A stretch of DNA of 64,000 bases from Micromonospora sp. C31 (GTDB lineage: Bacteria > Actinomycetota > Actinomycetes > Mycobacteriales > Micromonosporaceae). The notes beneath the pieces are model-generated. The model saw only the letters and a list, made by a program, of their open reading frames with translations, was not told the origin of the DNA and ran no database searches. The stretch covers positions 1 to 64,000 of the forward strand of contig NZ_JAGPXN010000020.1 in the NCBI RefSeq assembly GCF_018070575.1, given 5' to 3'. The position numbers were made by a program, and so were the translations under genes. Numbering within the stretch: the stretch's first letter is position 1; every line of letters starts with the position of its first letter. Positions 40,420 to 48,082 of this stretch are shown piece by piece.

Positions 40420-41070
40420 TCACCCGGCGGCGGCGCGGGTGACCTCGCCGGCGGACTCCTCGCCGAGGGACACCCGGACCAGCGCCGAGGCGAGCCGGCC
40501 GAAGTCGCCCGGGCCGACCAGCCCGGCCAGCCGGTCCGCCGAGCCGGGCAGGCCGAGGCGTGTCGCGCCGGCCAGGGCCCGCCGGTCGGCGAACGGGCGC
40601 AGGTCCGGCCAGACCACCTGCGCCTCGCGCAGGAAGATGTCGGCGCCGGTGGGGCCGATGCCGGGGAACTCGGTGAGCAGCCGGCGCAGCCCGGCCGGTT
40701 CCCCGCCGGCGTCGCGGTGCAACCGGCGCAGGTCGCCCCGCCAACGGTCCAGGCACAGCCGGGCCCCGGTGCCGAGCATCGTCGAGGTCCGCTCGTCGTA
40801 GCGGCGGTAGTGGCCCCGGCCCAGCGCGTCGACGCGGTCCTGCCAGCTCGCCGCCTCCATCGCCTGCGGGGTCCGCAGGCCGGCGGCGAACAGCTCCCGC
40901 GCGGCCGACACGGCCACCCCGGCCCGGATCCGGTTGCTCAGCAGCGTGGCGAGCACCAGCAGCTGGTAGAGCGGAGCCGGCCGGTCGGTGAGGGTGATGC
41001 CCGCCTCCTCGGCGTACGTGCGGCCCTGCCGGTCCAGCAGGACCCGCGCCACCTTCCGGTCGTCGCCCAT
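40420..41070 (-). CDS. HhH-GPD-type DNA glycosylase/endonuclease-like protein
   Basis: This 216-residue helical protein has a helix-hairpin-helix LLTEFPGIGPTGADIFLREA near 135, followed by DLRPFADRRALAGATRLGL. An N-terminal LVLATLLSNRIRAGVAVSAA helix resembles endonuclease III. The usual four-cysteine iron-sulfur loop is absent. The catalytic Lys of endonuclease III is not obvious in the hairpin, though Asp residues are. It may be a base-excision enzyme of altered activity. The ATG at 41070 is used. Confidence 0.75.
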   Translation of the reverse strand: MGDDRKVARVLLDRQGRTYAEEAGITLTDRPAPLYQLLVLATLLSNRIRAGVAVSAARELFAAGLRTPQAMEAASWQDRVDALGRGHYRRYDERTSTMLGTGARLCLDRWRGDLRRLHRDAGGEPAGLRRLLTEFPGIGPTGADIFLREAQVVWPDLRPFADRRALAGATRLGLPGSADRLAGLVGPGDFGRLASALVRVSLGEESAGEVTRAAAG

Positions 41071-41190
41071 TCCTCGCGTGTACCCGTCCTGGGCCCGGCC
41101 ACCCCTGCGACCGTCCGTCCCGACGGGTATGCCGCAGGGGCGGACGGGTAACCGGCCCGGGACACGGTCGAACCCCGGAAGGAGAGACCC

Positions 41191-41394
41191 GTGGTGAATC
41201 CGCAGCAGGAGGAGTTCCGCCGCAACAACAAGGGCGCCACCAGCCAGGACAGCAAGGGGCCAGGGCCGACGGGGCACCCGCGCAACCGCGGCTCGTCGCA
41301 CGGCGACGACGGGCGGCCGGTGCCCCGGGGACAGGTGTCGCCGTACGGCCCGGCCACGGAGCCGGTCGCCGACGACGAGAGCGCCGGCGGCTAG
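41191..41394 (+). CDS. Small hydrophilic protein
   Basis: This is a 67-residue, probably disordered protein (QQEEFRRNNKGATSQDSKGPG and HGDDGRPVPRGQ). GGAAGGAGAG precedes the GTG at 41191. Its composition recalls small stress-related proteins of actinomycetes, but the function is unknown. Its stop overlaps the stop of the convergent membrane gene by 4 bp. Confidence 0.65.
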   Translation: MVNPQQEEFRRNNKGATSQDSKGPGPTGHPRNRGSSHGDDGRPVPRGQVSPYGPATEPVADDESAGG

Positions 41395-41870
41395 CCGCCC
41401 CGGCCCGAGGCGGGCGGCCGCAGCCGGTTCCAGGTGGCTGCGGCCGCCACGCCGTACGCGAGGTGCGGCACGAGGTCGGCCAGCCAGTCCGAGCGGCGCC
41501 AGGTGCGCGGATCGGTCACCCCGAGCACGGTCATCGAACCGTCGGACATCGTCATCACGCTGCCGCCGAGCACGCCGGCGGCCAGCAACAGCGGCATGCG
41601 GTGCCCGCGGGCCAGCAGGGCGTACCCGACTCCCGCGGCGACGCCGATGCCGTAGCCGAGCAGGGGGCCGAGGCCCGAGCGGCGGTTCGCCGCCCGCTCC
41701 TCGGCCCCCAGGTCGACGTGGGCCACCTGGGCCAGCCGGCCGGCGGTCTTCTCCGGCGTGCTGCTCGCCGGTCGCGCCCGCGCCGCCATGTCCAGGTAAC
41801 TGACCACGTTCAGGGCGGTGCTGCCGACCGCGCCGGCGATCGCCCCGTCGGCCAGGACCGCCGCCCTCAC
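41391..41870 (-). CDS. Hypothetical membrane protein
   Basis: This 159-residue protein has about four hydrophobic segments (AVLADGAIAGAVGSTALNVVSYL, LGYGIGVAAGVGYALLA, PLLLAAGVLGGSVMT, LVPHLAYGVAAAATW). The loop contains SSTPEKTAGRL. The GTG at 41870 overlaps the stop of the 70-residue gene by 4 bp. The pair probably forms an operon. No family is recognised with confidence. Confidence 0.7.
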   Translation of the reverse strand: MRAAVLADGAIAGAVGSTALNVVSYLDMAARARPASSTPEKTAGRLAQVAHVDLGAEERAANRRSGLGPLLGYGIGVAAGVGYALLARGHRMPLLLAAGVLGGSVMTMSDGSMTVLGVTDPRTWRRSDWLADLVPHLAYGVAAAATWNRLRPPASGRGG

Positions 41871-42079
41871 TTCGGGTCGCCCGGTTCGCGCTCGCCCTTG
41901 GGGCCGTAGGTCCGCTCACCACGCACGATTCCCCGCTGCCCGCGGTCGGACTGCAGGATCCGGTTGGCCACGTCGTTGGCCTTGTCGTCCGGCACCCGCC
42001 GTCCCGAATCGTCGATCGCGTTGCGGATGCGCGCCCGCTGCTTGTCGTACGCGTTGCTGCCCGGCCGTGGTCCTGGCAT
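41867..42079 (-). CDS. Small charged hypothetical protein
   Basis: This 70-residue hydrophilic protein (YDKQRARIRNAIDDSGRRVPDDKANDVANRIL) resembles short actinobacterial helix-forming proteins of unknown role. GGAGGAGGCAGAG precedes the ATG at 42079. It is coupled to the membrane protein downstream. Confidence 0.65.
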   Translation of the reverse strand: MPGPRPGSNAYDKQRARIRNAIDDSGRRVPDDKANDVANRILQSDRGQRGIVRGERTYGPKGEREPGDPK

Positions 42080-42174
42080 CTCTGCCTCCTCCGGTCGTCG
42101 TCCGTTGGCGTACCGCGGTCGTCTACCCGCCTGCGCCGCGACCAACCCCGCGACCGGTTCGTCGCGGTACCGGC

Positions 42175-43053
42175 TCAGTGCGGCGCGCGGACCACCGCGA
42201 CGGGACAGTCGGCGTGGTGCAGCAGCGACTGGCTCACCGAGCCCAGCAACAACCCGGTCAGCTCGCCGCGCCCCTGCCGGCCGACCACCAGCAGCTGTGC
42301 CCGCCGGGACGCCTCGGCCAGCACGGTCGTGGGGCGGCCCCGGGCGGTCTCCCGAGTGACCGGGACGTCCGGCCAGCGCTGCGTCAGTCCGGCCAGCGTC
42401 TCGGCGACCACCCGGTCCTCCTCGGAACGCAGCTCGGTGTCGTCGTACACCAGTGGTCGCATGTCCCCGGGCCCGGTGGAGGTCGGGTACCGGTAGGCGT
42501 GCAACGCGACCAGCGGCGCGCCGCGCACCGACGCCTCGTCGATGGCGAACTCCGCGGCCAGCCGGGCCGTCTCGGAGCCGTCCATTCCGACGATCACGGG
42601 CCCGGGGCGGTCGGTACCACGGGCGACCAGCACCGGGCAGTCGGCGTGCGCGACGACCTGCACCGCGACCGAGCCGACCACCAGGGCGGAGAAGCCGCCG
42701 AGCCCACGGTCGCCGAGCACGATCATCGCGGCGGCCGGCGACTCGCCGATCAGCACGGCGGCGGCCTCGCCGTCGATGATCTCGCCGGAGATCCGCAGTC
42801 CCGGCACGGTGGCCTCGGCCTCGTCCGTCGCGGCGGTGACGACCTGTTCCGCCTGGTGTCGCAGGCCGGCGCCGGGCGGACCGCCGGCGGGGGTGTCGAC
42901 CGGGACGTGCAGCAGGGGCCAGATGAAGCCGTGCACGATCCGCAGCGGCCGGTGTCGGCGGGCCGCCTCGACGGCGGCGAGCCGTACGGCGCGCAGCGCC
43001 GATTCCGAACCGTCCACGCCGACGACCACCGCCGCGCCGTTCGCCGAGTTCAC
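42175..43053 (-). CDS. Universal stress protein with two Usp domains
   Basis: This 292-residue tandem Usp protein carries, in each domain, the N-terminal VVVGVDGSESALRA/VIVGMDGSETARLA motif. Each domain also has a C-terminal ATP-binding motif (GDRGLGGFSALVVGSV near 125 and GRQGRGELTGLLLGSVSQSLLHHADCPVAVV at the end). The spacing G-x2-G-x9-G-S is kept in both, so it probably binds ATP. GGGAGGTGGGC precedes the GTG at 43053. A role in hypoxia or dormancy adaptation is typical for actinobacteria. Confidence 0.92.
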   Translation of the reverse strand: MNSANGAAVVVGVDGSESALRAVRLAAVEAARRHRPLRIVHGFIWPLLHVPVDTPAGGPPGAGLRHQAEQVVTAATDEAEATVPGLRISGEIIDGEAAAVLIGESPAAAMIVLGDRGLGGFSALVVGSVAVQVVAHADCPVLVARGTDRPGPVIVGMDGSETARLAAEFAIDEASVRGAPLVALHAYRYPTSTGPGDMRPLVYDDTELRSEEDRVVAETLAGLTQRWPDVPVTRETARGRPTTVLAEASRRAQLLVVGRQGRGELTGLLLGSVSQSLLHHADCPVAVVRAPH

Positions 43054-43172
43054 CGCCCACCTCCCGCCGGTCCCCGGCCAGTATCGCGGCCGGCCGTCCG
43101 TCGGCGGGCCGATACCGGGCAGGCCGACCGGTGGGTACGCTGTCCACGCCCAACGGGGAGGGAGCGCCGTCG

Positions 43173-43919
43173 ATGGTTGAGCCGGACCAGCCGAGCACCG
43201 CGCGCATGATCGACTTCTGGCTCGGTGGGCAGCACCACTTCCCTCTCGACGTGGTGGCCGCCCGCGCCTTCGAGCAGGCGTACGGGCCGTGTGCACCGGT
43301 CTTCCGCGAGCTGCGCGCCTTCCTCGGCCGTACGGTCCGGGCGATGGCCGCGCGGGGGGTTGACGGCTTCCTCGTCTTCGGCGCCGGGGTGCCCAGCATG
43401 GGCAACGTGCACGAGGTCGCCCCGGAGGCCACCGTGCTCTACACCGACGTCGACCCGGTCACCATCCGCCTCGGCCAGCGTCTGCTGGCCGACAGCGACC
43501 GGGCCGGCTACGGCTACGGCGACGCCACCGACATCGGCACGGTCGACCGCGCCCAGTTGCACCGGTTCGTGCCGGGGTGGGGGAGGAGGCCGGTCGGTGT
43601 GGTCTTCCTCGGCCTGGCCGCGTTCCTGGACGACGAGACGTTGGCCCGCACCCTCGACGAGCTCCACGAGGCGACCGCGCCGGGCAGTCTGCTCGCCGTC
43701 GACTTCGACACCGAGGAGCTGGCCGGTCATCCGGAGGCCCTCGCGATGATGGGGCCGGCGTTCCGGATGCGCGCGCCGGGCGCGTTCCCGCAGCTGCTGG
43801 GCCGCTGGGCGCCCACCGACGACGGCATCGTCCCGATCACCCGGTGGCGTCCGGACGGCCCGCCGGCGCAGGTGCCGGACGCCTTCCACGGCGGAATCGC
43901 CGTCCGCTCGCCGGACTGA
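43173..43919 (+). CDS. SAM-dependent methyltransferase (DUF574 family)
   Basis: This 248-residue protein of the actinobacterial Methyltransf_19 group has the start TARMIDFWLGGQHHFPLDVVAA and the SAM motif VFGAGVPSMGNVHEVAPEATVLYTDVDP. Later it has RRPVGVVFLGLAAFLDD. The substrate is unknown. These are numerous in Streptomyces and Micromonospora. The ATG at 43173 has GGGAGGG upstream. It is divergent from the stress protein. Confidence 0.88.
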   Translation: MVEPDQPSTARMIDFWLGGQHHFPLDVVAARAFEQAYGPCAPVFRELRAFLGRTVRAMAARGVDGFLVFGAGVPSMGNVHEVAPEATVLYTDVDPVTIRLGQRLLADSDRAGYGYGDATDIGTVDRAQLHRFVPGWGRRPVGVVFLGLAAFLDDETLARTLDELHEATAPGSLLAVDFDTEELAGHPEALAMMGPAFRMRAPGAFPQLLGRWAPTDDGIVPITRWRPDGPPAQVPDAFHGGIAVRSPD

Positions 43920-43985
43920 CCGGCTCCGGGCCGGCCGCCGCGAGTGTCGTCGAGCGCGCCGCCCACGGCAGCAACGAAGAAGCGC

Positions 43986-44048
43986 CGGCCTCCCGCGTCG
44001 TGGTCCCGGCCTCCCGCGTCGTGGTCCCGGCGCCGCGCGTCGTGGTCC
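43986..44048 (+). repeat. Three 21-bp tandem repeats
   Basis: The unit CGGCCTCCCGCGTCGTGGTC plus C occurs three times head to tail. The first two copies are identical and the third has four changes, all in its left half. It lies in the 230-bp gap between the methyltransferase and the SpoIIE gene. Confidence 0.8.
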
Positions 44049-44111
44049 CGGTCGGTCGGGCCGGCCCGCCACGCCCGACCGCCCGCCCGGAGGTGGGGTC
44101 CGGCGCCTCCG

Positions 44112-44135
44112 TATGATGCTTGCCCTACGGCAAGC
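44112..44135 (+). promoter_or_regulatory. TATGAT box followed by an inverted repeat
   Basis: TATGAT (44112-44117) is a good -10 box and is directly followed by GCTTGCC-CTAC-GGCAAGC (44118-44135), a perfect 7-bp inverted repeat around the expected transcript start. It may be an operator or a 5' stem. No clear -35 is seen. Confidence 0.55.
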
Positions 44136-44150
44136 TTCCGGAGGATGATC

Positions 44151-45329
44151 ATGTTGGAGGCACCGGGCCAGGTCTCGCGTGCGCTTCGTGCGGCCCCGCC
44201 CGACCAGGTGGTGGAGGCGGCGGACCGGGCCATCCGGTCCGCTCTGGGCGCCTCGCGAACGGACGTGTTCATCGCCGACTACCGGATCACCGGGCTCTGG
44301 CCGGTGCTGGACACCGACCTCGCCGACGGCGGCTCCCTCGCCTGCCACACCATGGCCCAGCGCTGCTTCAGCAGCCAGCAGCCGGTGACCGACGGCACCG
44401 ACGAGGGCCGGTGCCGGCTCTACCTGCCGCTGTCGGTGTGGGGGGAGCGGCTGGGGGTGCTCCTGGTCGAGCTGCCCGGCCCGCCCCGCCCGGACGTCGT
44501 CGAGCGGGCCGCGGACGTCGCCGGCGAACTGGCCGTCGTGCTGCGCGCGGCGGACCGGGAAACCGACCGGTACCGCCGGGTCCGCCGGCGGGAGCGGCTC
44601 AGCATGGCCGCGGAGATGCAGTGGGAGCTGCTGCCGGGACGCGGCGTGAGCCACGCGGCGTTCGACCTCGCCGGCCAGTTGGAGCCGGCGTACACGGTCG
44701 GCGGGGACCACTTCGACTGGTCCGTGGACCAGGACCGGCTCACCGTCACGGTGCTCAACGGCGCCGGCATCGGGCTGGCGGCGGCGCTGCTGACCGCCGT
44801 CACCGTCAACGCGTTGCGCAACGCGCGGCGTTCCGGGGGAAGCCTCGTCGAGCAGGCGGAGCTGGCGTCCGACACGGTCTTCTACCAGCACCGCGGTCGC
44901 CGGTACGTGGCCACGCTGCTGCTCGAACTGGACACCGTCACCGGCCGGGTGCGGGCGGTGGACGCCGGCTCCCCGCACCTGCTGCGGCTGCGCGGCGGGA
45001 CGGTCACGCCCATCCACCTCGAACAGCAACTGCCGCTGGGCATGTTCGCCGAGGCCCGCTACGACGTCCAGGAGTTCGACCTGGAGCCGGGGGACCGGCT
45101 CTTCGTGGTCAGCGACGGGGTGTGGGCCGCCGACCCCGGTGACCGCGAGGCGTACGGCGAGCGGGCGATGGCGCGGGCGATGCGCTCCACGCGGCTGCAA
45201 CCGCCGGCGGAGGCGGTTGGTACGGTGATGCGCGAACTGCACGCCTGGCACGCGGATGTCGACCTGCACGACGACGCGGTCGTCGTGTGCCTGGACTGGC
45301 GGGGCTCCGCCGGGCGGGGCGACGGGTGA
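44151..45329 (+). CDS. SpoIIE-type PP2C phosphatase with GAF-like domain
   Basis: This 392-residue protein has an N-terminal GAF-like sensory domain (residues about 10-130) and a C-terminal SpoIIE phosphatase (about 160-385). The phosphatase has GGDHFDW, VVSDGVWA and DDAVVVCL, but the Asp of the usual DVxGxG motif is Asn in TVLNGAGIGLAAALL. The protein may be weakly active or use a different metal site. Such phosphatases reverse anti-anti-sigma phosphorylation. GGAGG lies 6 bp before the ATG at 44151; the ATG at 44145 is too close to it. The MarR gene follows with a GTGA overlap. Confidence 0.88.
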   Translation: MLEAPGQVSRALRAAPPDQVVEAADRAIRSALGASRTDVFIADYRITGLWPVLDTDLADGGSLACHTMAQRCFSSQQPVTDGTDEGRCRLYLPLSVWGERLGVLLVELPGPPRPDVVERAADVAGELAVVLRAADRETDRYRRVRRRERLSMAAEMQWELLPGRGVSHAAFDLAGQLEPAYTVGGDHFDWSVDQDRLTVTVLNGAGIGLAAALLTAVTVNALRNARRSGGSLVEQAELASDTVFYQHRGRRYVATLLLELDTVTGRVRAVDAGSPHLLRLRGGTVTPIHLEQQLPLGMFAEARYDVQEFDLEPGDRLFVVSDGVWAADPGDREAYGERAMARAMRSTRLQPPAEAVGTVMRELHAWHADVDLHDDAVVVCLDWRGSAGRGDG

Positions 45330-45853
45330 GAGCCGTCGTCGCGATGGCGGTGAACGAGCGGGACGATCGCAGGGGACACCGGGTGGAGCGACCTCCGAAT
45401 CTCGCCGCGGCGATCGACGCCGCCGCGGAGGCACTCGTCGGTGTGCTCGACTCGGCGGTGTCGCGGCACCAGATGGCCGTCTCCCCGACGCAGCTGCGCG
45501 TGCTGTCGCTCATCAGCGGTCGGCCACAGACCAACGTCAACGGCCTGGCCGAGCTGCTGGACGTCGTGCCGTCCTCGGCGAGCCGGCTCTGCGACCGGCT
45601 GGAGGCCATGGGGCTGCTGCGCCGGGTGCCCGACCCCCGCGACCGGCGGGAGGTTCGGCTGGTGCCGACCGCCGACGCCGAGAGGCTGCTGGGCGAGCTT
45701 CAGGAGCGCCGGCACCGCGCGGTGCAGGCCGTGCTGGAGCGGATGCCCGGCGGGGCGCAGCACGAGCTGTTGGTGGCGCTGCTGGCCTTCGAACGCGCGG
45801 CCACCGCCGCGCCGGCCGAAGTACCGACCGACTCCTCGGTCCGTACCGCCTGA
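45326..45853 (+). CDS. MarR-family regulator
   Basis: This 175-residue regulator has a winged HTH with NVNGLAELLDVVPSSASRLCDRLEAMGLLRRVPDPRDRREVRLVPT. The DxRxxR wing is typical of MarR. The GTG at 45326 overlaps the SpoIIE stop (GTGA); ATG 45344 is a possible later start. A regulator coupled to a phosphatase suggests joint stress signalling. Confidence 0.88.
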   Translation: MRAVVAMAVNERDDRRGHRVERPPNLAAAIDAAAEALVGVLDSAVSRHQMAVSPTQLRVLSLISGRPQTNVNGLAELLDVVPSSASRLCDRLEAMGLLRRVPDPRDRREVRLVPTADAERLLGELQERRHRAVQAVLERMPGGAQHELLVALLAFERAATAAPAEVPTDSSVRTA

Positions 45854-45893
45854 CGCCACGGTTCCCGACCGGCCGCATGACTGTCCCACTAAC

Positions 45894-45903
45894 ATCCTAG
45901 GAT
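45894..45903. promoter_or_regulatory. ATCCTAGGAT palindrome, second copy
   Basis: The 10-bp perfect palindrome is the same as at 27422-27431. It lies 40 bp after the MarR gene stop and about 100 bp upstream of the TATAGT box of the pgsA-like gene. It could be bound by the neighbouring MarR protein, which is speculative. Confidence 0.4.
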
Positions 45904-45992
45904 GCTTAACGGGTAGTGGCACGCCACACAGCCTCAGCCCGAGCGCCGCAACGCGGACGCCCGCGCCCCGGGGGACCGCAGTGAGGGCCCGA

Positions 45993-46166
45993 TATAGTGG
46001 CAGCGCAACCAGCCGGCCCGTGATCGTCGCGATCGCGGGCCGTGTCAGGCAAAGGTCCCGTCCGGGGACCGCAGGGGACGCCGGCTCGCGCCGGCCCGAC
46101 AGCGCCCACGTACTCCGCGCCGCCCGTGTTCCGCCGGGCGGCGGAGCGTGTCGCGGAGGAGGTTCG
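45993..46166 (+). promoter_or_regulatory. TATAGT promoter and structured leader of the pgsA operon
   Basis: TATAGT (45993-45998) is a good -10 box. If used, the mRNA leader is about 160 nt and contains strong hairpins: GGCCCGTGATC...GATCGCGGGCC, GGTCCC...GGGGACC, GCCGGC...GCCGGC and GCCGCCCG...CGGGCGGC. It contains no supported gene. It matches no riboswitch I recognise. Confidence 0.5.
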
Positions 46167-46808
46167 GTGTCGCGTCCGCCAGCTCGGGAAGAGCACCCGA
46201 GAGCCACCACCGGCACGAGCGGGTCGGCCGTGGGCGACCGGGTGCTCACGCTGCCGAACGTCATCAGCTTCATCCGGTTGCTCGGCGTGCCGCTCTTCCT
46301 CTACCTGCTGCTCGTGGCGCGCGCCGACGTGGCCGCGGTCGTGGTGCTGGCCGTCGGCGGCACCACGGACTGGGTGGACGGCTGGGTCGCGCGACGGATG
46401 CGCCAGGTCAGCCGGTTGGGGGAGTTGCTCGACCCGCTGGCCGACCGGCTCTACATCCTCGCCACCCTGCTCGCCTTCACCGCCCGGGACGTCGTGCCCT
46501 GGCAGTTCACCGCGGCGTTGCTGGCCCGGGAGTTGCTCCTGATCGGCTCGCTGGCGGTGCTGCGCCGCCACGGTCACGGCCCGCCTCCGGTGCACTACGT
46601 GGGCAAGACCGCGACCTTCCTGCTGCTGGCCGCCTTCCCGGTCCTGCTGCTCGCCGCGGCGGTGCCGGGCGCCGCGACCGCGGCGGGGGCGATCGGCTGG
46701 GGTCTGGCCTGGTGGGGCCTGGTGCTCTACTGGGTGGCCGGCGCGCTCTACGTGGTGCAGGCCAGCCGGCTGGTGCGGGCGGTTCGGGCCGCGGGAGCGC
46801 CGGCATGA
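46167..46808 (+). CDS. pgsA: CDP-alcohol phosphatidyltransferase (PgsA-like)
   Basis: This 213-residue membrane enzyme makes phosphatidylglycerophosphate or a related lipid from CDP-diacylglycerol. The CDP-alcohol motif is complete: DWVDGWVARRMRQVSRLGELLDPLADR (DG-x2-AR...G-x3-D-x3-D) near 85. About six hydrophobic segments follow. An N-terminal polar stretch of about 28 residues precedes LTLPNVISFIRL. GGAGGAGG precedes the GTG at 46167. It corresponds to Rv1822 (pgsA2) by position and starts a conserved operon. Confidence 0.88.
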   Translation: MSRPPAREEHPRATTGTSGSAVGDRVLTLPNVISFIRLLGVPLFLYLLLVARADVAAVVVLAVGGTTDWVDGWVARRMRQVSRLGELLDPLADRLYILATLLAFTARDVVPWQFTAALLARELLLIGSLAVLRRHGHGPPPVHYVGKTATFLLLAAFPVLLLAAAVPGAATAAGAIGWGLAWWGLVLYWVAGALYVVQASRLVRAVRAAGAPA

Positions 46809-47743
46809 CGGGTACGCCGGGCGAGGGCCGGGGCCGCCCCGACCGGGTGTACGCCCCGGACTTCCTCACCGAATTGTTCCGTAATCCGCTGGATCCCGGG
46901 TACGCCGACGCGGCGGCCCACCGGGAACGACAGGCGCCGTCGCCGGCGTGGCGGCGCTGGTCTGCGCATTCGGTGAGCCTGGTGGTGGTGCTGTCGCTGG
47001 GCTTCCTGTTCGCGGTGGCGTACCGGCAGACGCTGGAGGCCGAGCCGGGGCGCAGCCAGGCCCGCTCCGGCCTGGTCGAGCAGATCAAGCAGCGGCAGAG
47101 CGAGACGGACCGGTTGTCGGTGCGGGCCGACGAGCTGCGGGCGGAGGTGGCGCGGCAGCGGGCGGCGGCGCTGGGTGGCTCGGAGGCGGCCCGGTTGCGC
47201 AACCTGGAGGCGGGCACCGGCCTGGGGCGGGTGCGCGGTGACGGCGTGGTGGTGCGCCTGGCGGACGGGCCGCAGAAGCCGGACGCGGTGACCGGCGCGG
47301 ACGTGGGTCCGTCCCGGGTGATCTACAGCGATCTTCAGGGTGTGGCCAACGACCTGTGGGCGGCGGGGGCGGAGGCGATCGCGATCAACGGTCAGCGGTT
47401 GACGGCGATGTCGACGATCCGTTCGGCGGGGCAGGCGATCCTGGTGGACTTCCGGCCGGTGACGGGGCCGTACGAGGTGTCGGCGATCGGTCCGGGGTCG
47501 ATGCGGGACCGCTACGAGGACAGCCGCAGCGCGTTGACGATGCGCAAGGTGGCTGAGGACACCGGGTTGTCGTTCGGGGTGCGGGAGGCCGACGACCTCA
47601 CCCTGCCGGCGGCTCCGGACCCGCGGCTACGCTACGCGCAGCCCTCGGTGAGTCCGACGCCGTCGTCGGGGGCCAAGGGTTCCGTCCGTCCTGGGCCGAC
47701 CGGTTCGAGGACGTCCCCCAGCCCCTCCGGAGGTGGTCGATGA
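46805..47743 (+). CDS. DUF881 family membrane-anchored protein (first)
   Basis: This 312-residue protein has a single N-terminal membrane segment (VSLVVVLSLGFLFAVAY), a coiled-coil (SGLVEQIKQRQSETDRLSVRADELRAEVARQRA), and a DUF881 domain with VIYSDLQGVANDLWAAGAEAIAINGQRL. A Ser/Pro-rich tail ends it. The ATG overlaps the PgsA stop. It equals Rv1823 by position. The family is tied to cell division and envelope growth in actinobacteria and resembles YlxW/YlxX of Bacillus. Confidence 0.92.
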   Translation: MTGTPGEGRGRPDRVYAPDFLTELFRNPLDPGYADAAAHRERQAPSPAWRRWSAHSVSLVVVLSLGFLFAVAYRQTLEAEPGRSQARSGLVEQIKQRQSETDRLSVRADELRAEVARQRAAALGGSEAARLRNLEAGTGLGRVRGDGVVVRLADGPQKPDAVTGADVGPSRVIYSDLQGVANDLWAAGAEAIAINGQRLTAMSTIRSAGQAILVDFRPVTGPYEVSAIGPGSMRDRYEDSRSALTMRKVAEDTGLSFGVREADDLTLPAAPDPRLRYAQPSVSPTPSSGAKGSVRPGPTGSRTSPSPSGGGR

Positions 47744-48072
47744 TCGCGGTGCTGGCACTGCTCGCCGGTGTGGTCCTCGGGGTGTGGCTCGACCCCACGG
47801 TTCCGACGGCGTTGCAGCCGTACCTGCCGATCGCGGTGGTGGCCGCGCTGGACGCGGTGTTCGGCGGGGTGCGGGCGAAGCTCGACCGGATCTTCGACGA
47901 CAAGCAGTTCGTGGTGTCGTTCATTTCGAACGTGCTGGTGGCGGGTCTGATCGTGTATCTGGGTGACCAGTTGGGGGTGGGCGGGCAGCTTTCCACCGGT
48001 GTGGTGGTCGTGCTCGGTGTGCGGATCTTCGGGAACGTGGCGGCGATCCGTCGGCACCTGTTCCGGGCGTAG
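47740..48072 (+). CDS. sbp: Small basic protein, DUF1290 (Sbp)
   Basis: This 110-residue membrane protein has three hydrophobic segments and the family signature PYLPIAVVAALDAVFGGVRAKLDRIFDDKQFVVSF. It is the Sbp (YlxX-associated) family, equal to Rv1824. ATG overlaps the DUF881 stop by 4 bp. Confidence 0.93.
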   Translation: MIAVLALLAGVVLGVWLDPTVPTALQPYLPIAVVAALDAVFGGVRAKLDRIFDDKQFVVSFISNVLVAGLIVYLGDQLGVGGQLSTGVVVVLGVRIFGNVAAIRRHLFRA

Positions 48073-48082
48073 GTTGGTGGCG

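Noticed and set aside
43986..44048. CRISPR array
   Set aside because: Only three contiguous units with no spacers and no cas genes.
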